Assembly: GCA_030686115.1 (NCBI GenBank)
Contig: CP131612.1
Coordinates: 3,361,041 to 3,425,040, forward strand
Origin: Psychrobacter cibarius
GTDB lineage: Bacteria > Pseudomonadota > Gammaproteobacteria > Pseudomonadales > Moraxellaceae
DNA length: 64,000 nucleotides
Reading direction: 5' to 3'
Both the position numbers and the translations under genes were made by a program. Below the pieces are notes generated by a model, which was not told the DNA's origin, did no database searches, and was given only the letters and a program-made list of their open reading frames with translations. Positions 1-8,776 of this stretch are shown here, one piece after another; positions within the stretch are counted from its first letter, which is position 1; every line of letters begins with the position of its first letter.

Positions 1-195
1 ATCACGATCTATCTCACGTACCGTATAAGTTTCTCCTTGCGGAATCAACTGCTCAAACCATGCGCTATGGGCAACATTTGTGCTTAATACGCTGATGAGT
101 ACCATCACCGATATCATAAATATACTTTTTAAAGACATCGTAACAGTCGAGCCAGCTAGACTGATTCTATTAAGGATGTTTTTATTAACTGTCAT
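1..195 (-). CDS. Partial exported protein (N-terminus only)
   Basis: The reading frame runs off the left edge of the window, so only the N-terminal 65 codons are present. An ATG at 195 and an in-frame ATG at 138 are both possible starts. From the inner one the protein has a short basic start (MSLKS), a long hydrophobic stretch (IFMISVMVLISVL) and a plausible signal peptidase site after AHSA. The mature part begins WFEQLIPQGETYTV. The function cannot be assigned from this fragment. The protein is probably periplasmic or secreted. Confidence 0.6.
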   Translation of the reverse strand, partial: MTVNKNILNRISLAGSTVTMSLKSIFMISVMVLISVLSTNVAHSAWFEQLIPQGETYTVREIDRD

Positions 196-330
196 AACTT
201 TAACCTACTCAGACCTGCTAAATGATTGATTCTATTCGCCATGCTTCTCATGCTAAACGCTTACTGTCACGGTTGCATAACATTTTTGTGCTGTTTTTTA
301 GACAGCGGCGCTCAGTATACTCGATAGTAT

Positions 331-348
331 TGATAATGATAAATATGA
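331..348 (+). promoter_or_regulatory. Possible partial Fur box
   Basis: The stretch beginning GATAATGATAAATATGAC resembles tandem GATAAT hexamers of the ferric uptake regulator site, with two good hexamers and a poor third. It lies about 25 bp before the DUF4385 gene. The spacer is AT-rich, so chance is a real possibility. Confidence 0.2.
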
Positions 349-371
349 CAGATGACGAATAGGGAAAAGCG

Positions 372-872
372 ATGAGAGCGTTCGATTACGATTTGGATTA
401 TAAAAACCTAGATTTGCGCGCGCAGCCCGAGCTGTATCGGGTCGGTCGCGGCGAGCAAGGCGTATTATTGGTAGAGCCGTATAAGTCTGAAATCCTGCCA
501 CACTGGCGCTTTGCGACCCCTAATATTGCGCTTGAGAGCAGCGAGACAATTTATCAGCTGTTTTTAGATTATCTGGCGGCCGATGACTTTGTCGGTGCAG
601 ATATGGCGCGCAAATTTATTCAAATGGGCTATACCCGCGCCCGTCGTTACGCCAATCACAAAGGCGGCAAAAAGTATAAAGGTGCTGTTCCCGATGATAA
701 AAAAGGTCAGAGCGGCGCACATGGTCGCGAAGAGTTGCCACGACAAATCGAAGACCCAATCAAAGCAGAGTCAGCGCGCATATTTAAACAAAAATGGGAC
801 GAGTGTCGTGAGAACGAAGATTATCTAAGAATGAAAAAGGAACATCGCGAACGTTATAAAGAGGTTGAATAA
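372..872 (+). CDS. DUF4385 family protein
   Basis: A 166-aa protein starting MRAFDYDLDYKNLDLR. It matches my memory of the DUF4385 family in length and in its conserved features: YRVGRGEQGVLLVEPYK near residues 22-38, a GADMARKFIQMGYTRARRYANH block around residues 75-96, a Lys/Gly-rich patch and a charged C-terminus. It has no signal peptide or membrane segment, so it is likely cytoplasmic. No biochemical function is established for the family that I can name. It stands alone between two short spacers and is transcribed in the same direction as gph. Confidence 0.85.
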   Translation: MRAFDYDLDYKNLDLRAQPELYRVGRGEQGVLLVEPYKSEILPHWRFATPNIALESSETIYQLFLDYLAADDFVGADMARKFIQMGYTRARRYANHKGGKKYKGAVPDDKKGQSGAHGREELPRQIEDPIKAESARIFKQKWDECRENEDYLRMKKEHRERYKEVE

Positions 873-1037
873 GCATAAAACATATCAATAAAACATTACC
901 CTCAGCCTGAAAAGATAGAAACATTTATAATGACAGGCTGTTAAATAATTGAATTCATAACTTGCTGTGCTAAGGTAATGAGGGCTTGGAGCTAATACTC
1001 CAAAAAAGTATAAAATTGATAGCGTGGGTAAGTAATA

Positions 1038-1739
1038 ATGACTGTAGGTATTAAGCAAATTTTGATTTTTGATTTTGATGGCACGCTCATTGATAGTGTG
1101 CCAGATTTGGCTGATGCGACCAATGCGATGTTGACCACTCTGGGCAAAGAGACTTACCCTATCGAGGCCATACGAAACTGGATAGGTAACGGCTCAAGAT
1201 TGCTGGTAGAGCGCGCACTAGTAGGTAAGGTAGACGTGTTAGAAGGCGAGTTGACGGTCGAGGAAGCCAATCACGCAGAGCACCTGTTTTTTGAGGCTTA
1301 CAAAAATCTCAGTGGTAGCAAAACCGTTGCTTACCCAGATGTCGATAGCGGACTAAAAAAGCTAAAAGCAGCAGGATTTACGCTGGCCTTAGTGACCAAT
1401 AAACCGATTCGTTTTGTACCGAAAATATTGCAATTCTTTGGCTGGCAGGACTTATTCAGTGAAGTATTAGGCGGTGATAGTCTCTCAACTAAAAAGCCTG
1501 ATCCAGCACCGCTACTGCATGTCTGTAAAGCGTTGAACGTCACTCCAGAACAAGCTGTGATGATTGGCGATTCTAGAAACGATATCTTAGCCGGACAAAA
1601 CGCCAATATGGATACTTTCGGGCTGTCTTATGGCTACAACTACGGACAAGATATCCGTGAGCTAAACCCTACCGAAGCCTTTGATGATTTTGCGGCATTA
1701 ATAAAATATATTTTCAAAAATTATAAGATAGACAGCTAA
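1038..1739 (+). CDS. gph: Phosphoglycolate phosphatase (HAD family)
   Basis: A 233-aa HAD-superfamily hydrolase. All four HAD motifs are visible: the nucleophile motif FDFDGTLIDS (residues 11-20), motif II VTNKP (119-123), the lysine motif KKPDPAP (152-158) and the acidic motif IGDSRND (176-182). The helical cap between residues 20 and 110 is typical of phosphoglycolate phosphatases, which clear 2-phosphoglycolate produced by DNA repair and oxygenase side reactions. Its length equals the family norm. It converges on the 3' part of comM with a 45-bp gap. A related HAD phosphatase cannot be fully excluded. Confidence 0.88.
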   Translation: MTVGIKQILIFDFDGTLIDSVPDLADATNAMLTTLGKETYPIEAIRNWIGNGSRLLVERALVGKVDVLEGELTVEEANHAEHLFFEAYKNLSGSKTVAYPDVDSGLKKLKAAGFTLALVTNKPIRFVPKILQFFGWQDLFSEVLGGDSLSTKKPDPAPLLHVCKALNVTPEQAVMIGDSRNDILAGQNANMDTFGLSYGYNYGQDIRELNPTEAFDDFAALIKYIFKNYKIDS

Positions 1740-1784
1740 AATTTGAACGTTAGAATGATTCATTTAAGCCATTCTTTGAAATCA

Positions 1785-2431
1785 TTATTTGCTCCGATAG
1801 CTCAGCGCCTCAGACACATGAGCGCTTGTAATATCGATACTGTCATCCAAATCAGCAATGGTACGCGCCACTCTCAATACTCGATGATAACCGCGTGCCG
1901 ATAAATTCAGACGCTGCTGAGCGAGCTGTAATAGTTGCTGTTCACCCTCTCCTAGTTGGATATATTTATCAATCTCGCTAGGGCTAAGCTCATTATTGAC
2001 CTTTTGTTGCCGCTGCATCTGATGTTTATGTGCGGCAATGACTCGAACGCGCACTTGTTCGGAGGTTTCGCCAGCTTGAGCATTTTGCAAATCGGCAATT
2101 GGCAGCGCAGGTACAGTGATATGCAAATCAATGCGATCAAGCAGTGGACCTGATAGTTTATCTTGATAACGTTTAATCTGTTCAGGTCGGCAGCGACAAC
2201 GCCCTGAGGTATCGCCATCATAGCCGCATGGACATGGATTCATGGCAGCGACCAATTGGAAATTTGCTGGAAAAGTCATCTGCGAGTTGGCACGGCTAAT
2301 GGTGATTTGCTTGGCTTCTAATGGCTGACGTAATACCTCAAGCACACTCCGATCAAACTCTGGCAATTCGTCAAGGAATAATACGCCCTTATTGGCAAGG
2401 GTAATTTCACCCGGTTTTGGTCGTGAGCCAC
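1785..2431 (-). pseudogene. comM: comM 3' fragment (interrupted by transposon)
   Basis: This is the C-terminal part of the ComM/YifB AAA+ protein. In frame up to the junction at 2431 it reads SRPKPGEITLANKG, then the Walker B region GVLFLDELPEF, then the NPCPCGYDGD...CRCRP cysteine cluster and the LSGPLLDRIDLHI segment of Mg-chelatase-like proteins. The Walker A half is at 17858-18793, so the insertion separates Walker A from Walker B. ComM is a hexameric helicase that drives branch migration during natural transformation. Joining the two pieces after deleting the transposon and one target copy gives an uninterrupted 525-codon frame. A short internal ATG start (2366) exists but would yield only a fragment. 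Confidence 0.95.
2427..2431. repeat. Target site duplication, left copy (GCCAC)
   Basis: GCCAC directly precedes the transposon tip TGTCAC. The same five bases follow the other tip at 17858-17862. Five base pairs is the duplication length produced by Tn7-like elements. Confidence 0.93.
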
Positions 2432-2440
2432 TGTCACTAT

Positions 2441-2566
2441 GCTAAATAGATGTCAAAATATTGACTTACAATAAGCGATTCAGAGTGTAAAACTACCCAA
2501 TAGATGTCATAATAAAACCCAATAAGAGACAATATTATATTTCTTATACCCAATAGGTGTCACATT
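2441..2566 (+). repeat. Left-end TnsB-type binding repeats (four copies)
   Basis: Four 19-bp direct copies related to ACCCAATAGATGTCATAAT occur at 2441-2459, 2495-2513, 2517-2535 and 2548-2566. The copies at 2495 and 2548 are the best; the one at 2517 has AGAGACA in place of ATGTCA, and the outermost begins GCTAAAT. Their order and orientation relative to the tip match TnsB sites of Tn7-like left ends. The innermost copy overlaps the GTG and the ribosome-binding region of tnsA, which suggests transposase autoregulation. Confidence 0.8.
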
Positions 2567-2568
2567 TT

Positions 2569-3222
2569 ATGGAACAAGTCAGGGTTATTAAGCCTACTCG
2601 TAGAAGTATGTCTGGGTATTACTGTCATCAAGGTATATCAATACCTTATGAATCTACATTAGAAAGAGATTTTGTTGTTTTCCAGACTTTTCGTAGCAAC
2701 GTCATTGAAGTCGTAGCCCAGCCTATAACTATTCCTTTTGAAAAGAATGGAAGGACTTATAACTATACTCCTGACTATTTTGTTCAGATAGATAACGATG
2801 GGGATCGATACAATCCTGATACTAAATCTCTAATTGTAGAGGTAAAACCTAGAGATGAATGGACAAGGCATTGGCGTGACTGGTCAGATAAATGGAAGGC
2901 TGCAAGAGAGTACTGCAAAGAGCATGACTATCGTTTCAAAATATACGATGAATCAAGGATTCGGCACCAAGGGTTAGCTAATGTAGATCATATCATGCGC
3001 TATGAGAGACTGAACTGTTCAAGAGATGATATTGAAACCATTTTAGAGCAAGTAGAAATGATGGGTACAACTACCATTGAGTATCTACTAGAAAGGTTCT
3101 TTATGGGTGATATATACCGTCCTCAGGGCAGACGCATCATTTATCATCTTATGGCAAATAAAAGACTAGGTTTTCATCTTTGGGATGAGATTAATGAAAA
3201 GACGGAGGTTTGGTATGTATAA
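2569..3222 (+). CDS. tnsA: TnsA-like transposon endonuclease
   Basis: A 217-aa protein from the ATG at 2569. An in-frame GTG at 2557 lies inside a TnsB repeat and is less likely as the start. The TnsA catalytic core is visible with ATG numbering: Glu32 in STLERDF, Asp69 in YTPDYFV, and Glu91/Lys93 in IVEVKPRDE. These are the PD-(D/E)XK residues that cut the 5' ends of the transposon, so the element should move by cut-and-paste. The C-terminal half looks like the helical TnsC-interacting domain. It is the first gene of the backbone operon and overlaps tnsB by 8 bp. It corresponds to tniC in Tn6022 nomenclature. Confidence 0.92.
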   Translation: MEQVRVIKPTRRSMSGYYCHQGISIPYESTLERDFVVFQTFRSNVIEVVAQPITIPFEKNGRTYNYTPDYFVQIDNDGDRYNPDTKSLIVEVKPRDEWTRHWRDWSDKWKAAREYCKEHDYRFKIYDESRIRHQGLANVDHIMRYERLNCSRDDIETILEQVEMMGTTTIEYLLERFFMGDIYRPQGRRIIYHLMANKRLGFHLWDEINEKTEVWYV

Positions 3223-5191
3223 GGATATGCATGACACAGATGAGGATGTAGAAATATCAGGGATTAAGTTAAAAAGAGGCGCTCTACAGCTTGCGAGTGG
3301 CAATATCTACAGCCATAAAACTAAAGACGTACAGTATAAGATGATTGAACTCATTGATATGAATCAGGCGCTGTTCAAGAACTTATCCACTCTCAAAAAT
3401 GAATTAATTAGCATTCATGATTTAGAGAACTCTACAAACCCACAGGGCACCATTATTAACGTGGATGCCGAATACATTAGTGATGCCGACTGGGAAAAAG
3501 CCCAAAGCAAGTACCTTGCAATTAAACCCTTATTATCGAGGGATAATGGCGGCTTGGCCTCTAAAGAGCTAGACATAAGAGCAGAGGAATGTAAGGTTTC
3601 AAGTAGAACGCTAAGGCGATGGGTGGATGCTTATCGATCGACTGGTTCTATCGCATCTTTGTTAGAAAAGAAACGAGGTTGGAACAAAGATAAAATAAGA
3701 CTAGATCATGCAACCGATACGCTTATCAAACAAGTCATTAATGACTTTTTCTTAACGCCACAACGCCCCACCGTAGAGGCAACGGTAAGACGAGTTCATA
3801 AGCTATGTCACGAGCAAGGTTGCAGTAAACCTAGCGCCAAAGCCATTAGATACCGTATAGACCAAGTATCTGAACCAACCGTGATGAAAAGGCGTGGTCA
3901 AAGAGAAAGAGCTAAGAATAAATTCACTCCTAAAACTGGACACTTTCCAGAGGTTTTTAACCCTTTAGATGTTGTTCAAATTGACCATACCCCTGCCGAT
4001 ATCATTCTCGTTGACGACAAGCATAGAAAACCGATTGGCAGACCGTGGGTAACTGTCGCAATTGACATATATAGCCGAATGATCACTGGCTACTATATCT
4101 CATTAGACGCCCCATCAGTAACCTCTGTAGGCATGTGCCTTTCACGCAGCATTTTATCAAAGGACGACCTACTCATTCAAAACGGTATAACAGATGCTGA
4201 ATGGAAAGTGTTTGGCTATCCTAGAAAAATTCATGTAGACAATGGGTCGGATTTTCGCTCAGATGATCTGAGAAAGTCTTGTGCGCTGCACGGTATCAAT
4301 ATTGAGTTTCGACCTTTAGCCCGACCTGAGTATGGCGGTCATGTGGAGCGCATGATTGGCAACTTAATGAAAAAGGTTCATGAATTACCAGGAACAACTT
4401 TTTCTAACATAAAGCAAAAGGATGAATATGACGCCGAAAAAAATGCATCTCTTACTCTTGGTGAGTTTGAAAAGTGGTTTTTAACTTATATTACTAAGGT
4501 TTATCATTTAAGTATTCATTCAGGGATAGAGAGAACACCTGCTAGACAGTGGGAAATTGGCATATTTGGTGACTCGTTTAGTGATGGTATAGGTATACCT
4601 TCACTACCTGTAGATGAGACAACTCTTAAACTTGATTTCATGCCCAGTTTTGAGCGCACAATACAAAGCTCAGGCGTTCGTATTGACGGCTTACACTACT
4701 ATGACCCTTGCTTAAATAACTACATAAACACTTCTGATAGTAAGAATGTAAAAAGTCAGTTTATATTCAGACGCGACCCTAGAGATATTAGCAAAATATG
4801 GTTTTACGACCCTGAGTTAAAACAGTATTTTATCATTCCTTTTGCCAACCAAACCTTACCGTCAATGAGTCTATGGGAATATCAACAAATCAGACGGCAG
4901 GTTAAGTTAGAAAATGGTACGAGCAATGAGCATCTAATCTACAAAGCATGGGATGACATGCAGACGCTAGCCGAAAATGCAGAATCAACCACCAAAACTC
5001 AGCGCAGAAGGAAACAAAGACGTAAAAGCCATGAAAAATCTCAAAAACGTTATGAGGTTATAGACGCTAAAAAAGATAAAGTTGACTCTACATTACCTGA
5101 TACAGTCCAGATAACTGATACTGCCAGTACAGACCCCCAAGCTGGTCCTGATGCAGACTATGGAGTGTACTTTTTTGAGGACATAGAATAA
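3215..5191 (+). CDS. tnsB: TnsB-like DDE transposase
   Basis: A 658-aa DDE transposase of the TnsB/TniA/MuA family. I chose the ATG at 3215 because GGAGG sits six bases upstream and the overlap with tnsA is then only 8 bp; an earlier ATG at 3185 would add ten residues. A helix-turn-helix region (SSRTLRRWVDAYR) precedes the catalytic core. The catalytic triad is Asp257 (VVQIDHTPAD), Asp342 (IHVDNGSDF) and Glu378 (YGGHVERMIG), with the D-35-E spacing of the family. The C-terminus is Lys/Arg-rich (about residues 590-625) and would contact TnsC. It cuts and joins the 3' ends and binds the end repeats. It corresponds to tniA of Tn6022. Confidence 0.95.
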   Translation: MYKDMHDTDEDVEISGIKLKRGALQLASGNIYSHKTKDVQYKMIELIDMNQALFKNLSTLKNELISIHDLENSTNPQGTIINVDAEYISDADWEKAQSKYLAIKPLLSRDNGGLASKELDIRAEECKVSSRTLRRWVDAYRSTGSIASLLEKKRGWNKDKIRLDHATDTLIKQVINDFFLTPQRPTVEATVRRVHKLCHEQGCSKPSAKAIRYRIDQVSEPTVMKRRGQRERAKNKFTPKTGHFPEVFNPLDVVQIDHTPADIILVDDKHRKPIGRPWVTVAIDIYSRMITGYYISLDAPSVTSVGMCLSRSILSKDDLLIQNGITDAEWKVFGYPRKIHVDNGSDFRSDDLRKSCALHGINIEFRPLARPEYGGHVERMIGNLMKKVHELPGTTFSNIKQKDEYDAEKNASLTLGEFEKWFLTYITKVYHLSIHSGIERTPARQWEIGIFGDSFSDGIGIPSLPVDETTLKLDFMPSFERTIQSSGVRIDGLHYYDPCLNNYINTSDSKNVKSQFIFRRDPRDISKIWFYDPELKQYFIIPFANQTLPSMSLWEYQQIRRQVKLENGTSNEHLIYKAWDDMQTLAENAESTTKTQRRRKQRRKSHEKSQKRYEVIDAKKDKVDSTLPDTVQITDTASTDPQAGPDADYGVYFFEDIE

Positions 5192-6084
5192 TGAGTAGTG
5201 ACAAGCCATACGTCCATGTTCTTGATAGGTTTCAGCATATCGTACCGCTATCAAACAGCGATAGAATCGCCTTTATTGATGAGCCTCGTTGGATTGGTTA
5301 CGAGAAGGCAAACAGAACGCTCAAAATTATGCAAAACCTGCTGAAAAAATCAAAGCAGCACCGCATGCCTAATATTATGATTATTGGGGACTCTAATAAT
5401 GGTAAAACGACGCTGATCAATAGATTTTACGAGAAGTTTGGCGAGGAATACATTAACGACTTTAAAGAATCAGTGGTGCCTGTAGTTTTAATCCAAGCTC
5501 CGCCAGTACCTAGTGAGAAAGAGCTTTATATTAGTTTGCTTGAAAAACTGGCATTACCTTACCGCTCTACCGATTCGACAGCCAAACTTCGTTATCAAGT
5601 TGTCCATGCCTTTAAGTGCTGTAACGTACAGGTATTAATAATAGATGAAATTCATTCTTTACTGACAGGAACAGCAAGGCAGCAAAGACAGATAATGAAC
5701 GTCATTAAGTATCTTTGTAATGAGCTTAAGTTACCCATTGTTGTAGCAGGTACAAATGATGCCATAAGAGTGCTTCATACTGATCCGCAGCATATCAGCC
5801 GCTTTGATGTTATTGAGCTTGAAAACTGGCGCAATAGTGAGGAGTTTAGACGGCTTGTGGGAAGCTTTGAGCTAATTATGCCTTTAAGAAAACCGTCAAG
5901 ACTTTTTGATCCTGATAAGACTCGCCTTATACATAGCATTAGTGAAGGCAAAATTGGTAATGTTAGGAGATTAATCTCTGAATGCGCTATAGAGGCCATA
6001 GAAACAGGGGTTGAGGAAATTACTGAGGACTCATTAAAGAAAAGAATATGCAAAAACAAGAGAGCCTACAGAGTAATAGAATAA
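5191..6084 (+). CDS. tnsC: TnsC-like AAA+ transposition regulator
   Basis: A 297-aa AAA+ ATPase. It has Walker A GDSNNGKT (residues 66-73), Walker B LIIDEIH (149-155), a sensor-like PIVVAGTND segment and an arginine-rich RFDVIELENWR region. TnsC proteins form filaments on target DNA and pass the signal from the target selector to TnsA/TnsB. It is short and lacks long N- and C-terminal extensions, more like TniB than Tn7 TnsC. Its ATG overlaps the tnsB stop (TAATG), indicating coupled translation, and its 3' end overlaps tniQ by 37 bp. Confidence 0.94.
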   Translation: MSSDKPYVHVLDRFQHIVPLSNSDRIAFIDEPRWIGYEKANRTLKIMQNLLKKSKQHRMPNIMIIGDSNNGKTTLINRFYEKFGEEYINDFKESVVPVVLIQAPPVPSEKELYISLLEKLALPYRSTDSTAKLRYQVVHAFKCCNVQVLIIDEIHSLLTGTARQQRQIMNVIKYLCNELKLPIVVAGTNDAIRVLHTDPQHISRFDVIELENWRNSEEFRRLVGSFELIMPLRKPSRLFDPDKTRLIHSISEGKIGNVRRLISECAIEAIETGVEEITEDSLKKRICKNKRAYRVIE

Positions 6085-7220
6085 AACCATTAACCATCAA
6101 GACACCACTATATTACGATGAAAGTATTAGCTCATGGCTAATTAGAGCAGCCTTAAATCAAGGCTGCGACATTTTAACTTTCACTCAATTTTATTGGCCT
6201 GACTATCGGCTGTGGACTTATGATGTAGACAAGGGTTTTAATCATATTGATGTGCAAATCCATAAAGACATGGCTGTTTTGGCTGGTATGCATTACCGAG
6301 CCTTTAACGCAAATACGCTGGTGAGTTTTGCTAAAAAAATGGGATTATCTGATAACTATAAACAAATCAATATACCGTGGACTCAACCACTGACCAAGCG
6401 CAATCGTAGAGCACTATTAGGGTATCAATACTGCCCACTTTGCATGCAGTCAGATAGTGATGCGAGATTGAAATTATCTTGGCGTTTCACATGGTCTTTG
6501 TATTGTGTTCAGCATCAAATAAAGCTGCAAAGTACTTGCACACAATGTCATCAGCCGTACCAGCCTCAATTGCTTGAAGCAAATATGAGATATATCAATC
6601 ACTGCCATAGCTGTAAGCATAAATTGTCTAAGGCAGCCGATAATAATCCTGCTTACTTGCTAGATGACTATTCTTACAAATTTCAAAGAATAGCCAGTAA
6701 GGTATATGTCGATGAATTTGGTTATTCGTTTGGTGAAAAAGTTTCGATGCAAGAGTGGTTTGAGCTTATGGCGTTCTACGTCAATATAGTAAGGCGCGGT
6801 GCAAGCAAACCCGACTATATGTTTGGCAAACTACTAAAGAGCTTTAGCATTAATGTAAACACCATGACTCCTCCTAAAACGGGACTTAGACTGAACCAAC
6901 TTCCTATTAATGAGCGTATTGAACTGCTAGGGTATGCTGCTCAATTAAATGATACTGATATAAACACTTGGATTAAAAAGTGCGAGGAAATATCCATAAC
7001 TCAGAATAGCTTTAATTGGAATAGAAAAACGCTTATCCCAGAACCTTTTAAGTCTATCTATATGCAGCTCCCCATTATCAAAAACCAAAAGCGTCAAAAT
7101 AGTCAGAACTTAAATACGCCAAGAGCGCCTGAATCAGTAATGAAACTATGGGAAAGACTCAAAAGAAAGACTGAAATGAGAGAGCTTTATGACCAAGACC
7201 GATTCAGCTACAAAGAATAA
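6048..7220 (+). CDS. tniQ: TniQ/TnsD family target-site protein
   Basis: A 390-aa TniQ-family protein. The N-terminus has the family signature (PLYYDESISSWLIRAAL, residues 20-36) followed by the aromatic FTQFYWPDYRLW region. A zinc-binding module begins CPLC at residues 129-132 and continues with WSLYCVQHQIKL, then CTQC and CHSC pairs. TniQ/TnsD proteins bind the attachment site directly and recruit TnsC. Given the insertion in comM, this is a strong candidate for the comM-recognising factor, alone or with the next gene. It overlaps tnsC by 37 bp and tniE by 32 bp. It corresponds to tniD of Tn6022. Confidence 0.93.
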   Translation: MQKQESLQSNRIKPLTIKTPLYYDESISSWLIRAALNQGCDILTFTQFYWPDYRLWTYDVDKGFNHIDVQIHKDMAVLAGMHYRAFNANTLVSFAKKMGLSDNYKQINIPWTQPLTKRNRRALLGYQYCPLCMQSDSDARLKLSWRFTWSLYCVQHQIKLQSTCTQCHQPYQPQLLEANMRYINHCHSCKHKLSKAADNNPAYLLDDYSYKFQRIASKVYVDEFGYSFGEKVSMQEWFELMAFYVNIVRRGASKPDYMFGKLLKSFSINVNTMTPPKTGLRLNQLPINERIELLGYAAQLNDTDINTWIKKCEEISITQNSFNWNRKTLIPEPFKSIYMQLPIIKNQKRQNSQNLNTPRAPESVMKLWERLKRKTEMRELYDQDRFSYKE

Positions 7221-8625
7221 ATGTGATTGGTGCGGCAATCATCCAGTCGATATTAAAAGACGATACAAGGGTGAAGGTTACTGTGCAAACTGCTATAAGA
7301 TATGGTTCATCAAGCAACCTTGCAGCCGATGCAGTACACTTAGTAGATTGCATAAAAAAGAACATGAGCCAATATGCCGTAAGTGTATTAGTGGTCAACC
7401 ATGCAAACGGTGCGGTAAAGACGCCTCCGTCAATGGTGCTAATACAGAGTATGGACGAGTATGCCAAATTTGCTATCAAGGCTACTTCAAGAAAAAGAAA
7501 ACATGCCAAGAATGTGGAAAGGATAAGATAGGGGTTTCTCGCTATGCTGAACTTCCTCACGACAATGAAGTTTGCGTATCCTGCTATCAAAGAGAAACAA
7601 GAAAGACCTGTTCTGCTTGTAGGCGATTTAGAAAAGTAATAGATACGCCTACAGGTGTTTTATGCCAGAAATGCCATGAATTAGGTAAAATAAACTGTCC
7701 TTGCTGTGGTGAGAATATGCCAGCAGGACAAGGGAAAGAGTGTGAAAGTTGCTATTGGGGTCATAGGTTACAGCGTGAGGTTGCTACCAATCTCTATTTA
7801 TTTAAGTCAGATAAAATAAAAATATCGTATGAGGCGTTCATCAAGTGGTTCATTGATCGCACTGACAACAAGAACGTTACTCTTGAACACTTAAAGTTTA
7901 CCGCCTTCTTTAAAACTTGCGATGATATATGGTCTGAAATACCCACGTATTCATCCCTTGTACAGGAGTTTAAGCCTGAGGGTCTACGTCACCATTTAAC
8001 TGTTTTAAGATGGTTGATAGACACGGAGCAAGTAGTTGTTGACTTAGAAGTTAAGCATGAAATTGCCGAAAAAGAGCGAATTGCAAATTTGCTGAATAAG
8101 TTTGAAGTCTTACCCAAAACAATAGAGTCTTACTATGCATTTCTTAACGAAAAGTTAGCTCTTAAGAAAACCTCTCTAAAATCCATCAGATTGGCTTTAC
8201 AACCTGCCGTAGGTATTTATGTGGAACTTGGTATTGATAGATGGGGAAAGCCCTCACAGGAGCAATTAAACGCCTATTTGAGGCTTAAGCGAGGACAAAT
8301 CAGTGCCATAACTGGCTTTGTATCTCATCTTAATCGAAAGTACGGAACTAATATTCAATGCAATCAGCCTGACCCAGAGACTCTTAGGAAAGATAGGCGT
8401 AAAATCTTGGAGAGAGACTTAATTGCTATCAGCCGTCTCCCCAATCCTACAAAAAAGGACTATGAAAGATGGATTATTATTAGCTTAGAGTATTTTCATG
8501 AACTTAAAATTATTAGGAAGACTTTAGCAACTCTAGATATCGAGCAAAACCAAGATAAAGCAATAGTTAAATATAATAAGCAAGAATACGTCATACCCTG
8601 TTTAGATAGCTTAAATGAAGTTTAG
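7189..8625 (+). CDS. tniE: TniE-like protein with six tandem zinc ribbons
   Basis: A 478-aa protein in two halves. Residues 8 to about 190 contain six consecutive CxxC...CxxC modules (pairs: CDWC/CANC, CSRC/CRKC, CKRC/CQIC, CQEC/CVSC, CSAC/CQKC, CPCC/CESC). The rest is helical and basic, ending in a region with an alpha-helical recombinase-like feel (LRLKRGQISAITGFVSHLN) but with no catalytic residues that I can identify. By position and overlap it is the fifth backbone gene, as tniE is in Tn6022/AbaR elements of Acinetobacter. A role in DNA or target recognition is inferred from the zinc ribbons. The same frame stays open for 19 codons beyond the TAG. Confidence 0.8.
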   Translation: MTKTDSATKNKCDWCGNHPVDIKRRYKGEGYCANCYKIWFIKQPCSRCSTLSRLHKKEHEPICRKCISGQPCKRCGKDASVNGANTEYGRVCQICYQGYFKKKKTCQECGKDKIGVSRYAELPHDNEVCVSCYQRETRKTCSACRRFRKVIDTPTGVLCQKCHELGKINCPCCGENMPAGQGKECESCYWGHRLQREVATNLYLFKSDKIKISYEAFIKWFIDRTDNKNVTLEHLKFTAFFKTCDDIWSEIPTYSSLVQEFKPEGLRHHLTVLRWLIDTEQVVVDLEVKHEIAEKERIANLLNKFEVLPKTIESYYAFLNEKLALKKTSLKSIRLALQPAVGIYVELGIDRWGKPSQEQLNAYLRLKRGQISAITGFVSHLNRKYGTNIQCNQPDPETLRKDRRKILERDLIAISRLPNPTKKDYERWIIISLEYFHELKIIRKTLATLDIEQNQDKAIVKYNKQEYVIPCLDSLNEV

Positions 8626-8776
8626 CCTGATATTTTGAAGCCTTATGTTGACGATCTACAACGCCATCTTTGGGAACTGAATTAAGATTGTCATCATTGA
8701 AGCGACAAAAATACCATAGCTGGTTAAGATACTTTGCACCCAAAAGTAGTATATTGAAACGGATTAGCAAAACATT
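8626..8776. other. Spacer between tniE and the cargo operon
   Basis: This 151-bp spacer separates the transposition genes from the restriction-modification cargo. I found no convincing terminator. A frame fragment reading LKRQKYHSWLRYFAPKSS runs toward the next ATG; it may be chance or the remnant of an earlier cargo gene. Confidence 0.3.

Noticed and set aside
1741..1784. AGAATG/CATTCT hairpin as a bidirectional terminator between gph and comM
   Set aside because: Short stem with a 12-base loop and poor T-runs; too weak to list.
2557..2568. GTG start for tnsA
   Set aside because: It lies inside a TnsB repeat and has no ribosome-binding site of its own; the ATG at 2569 fits better.
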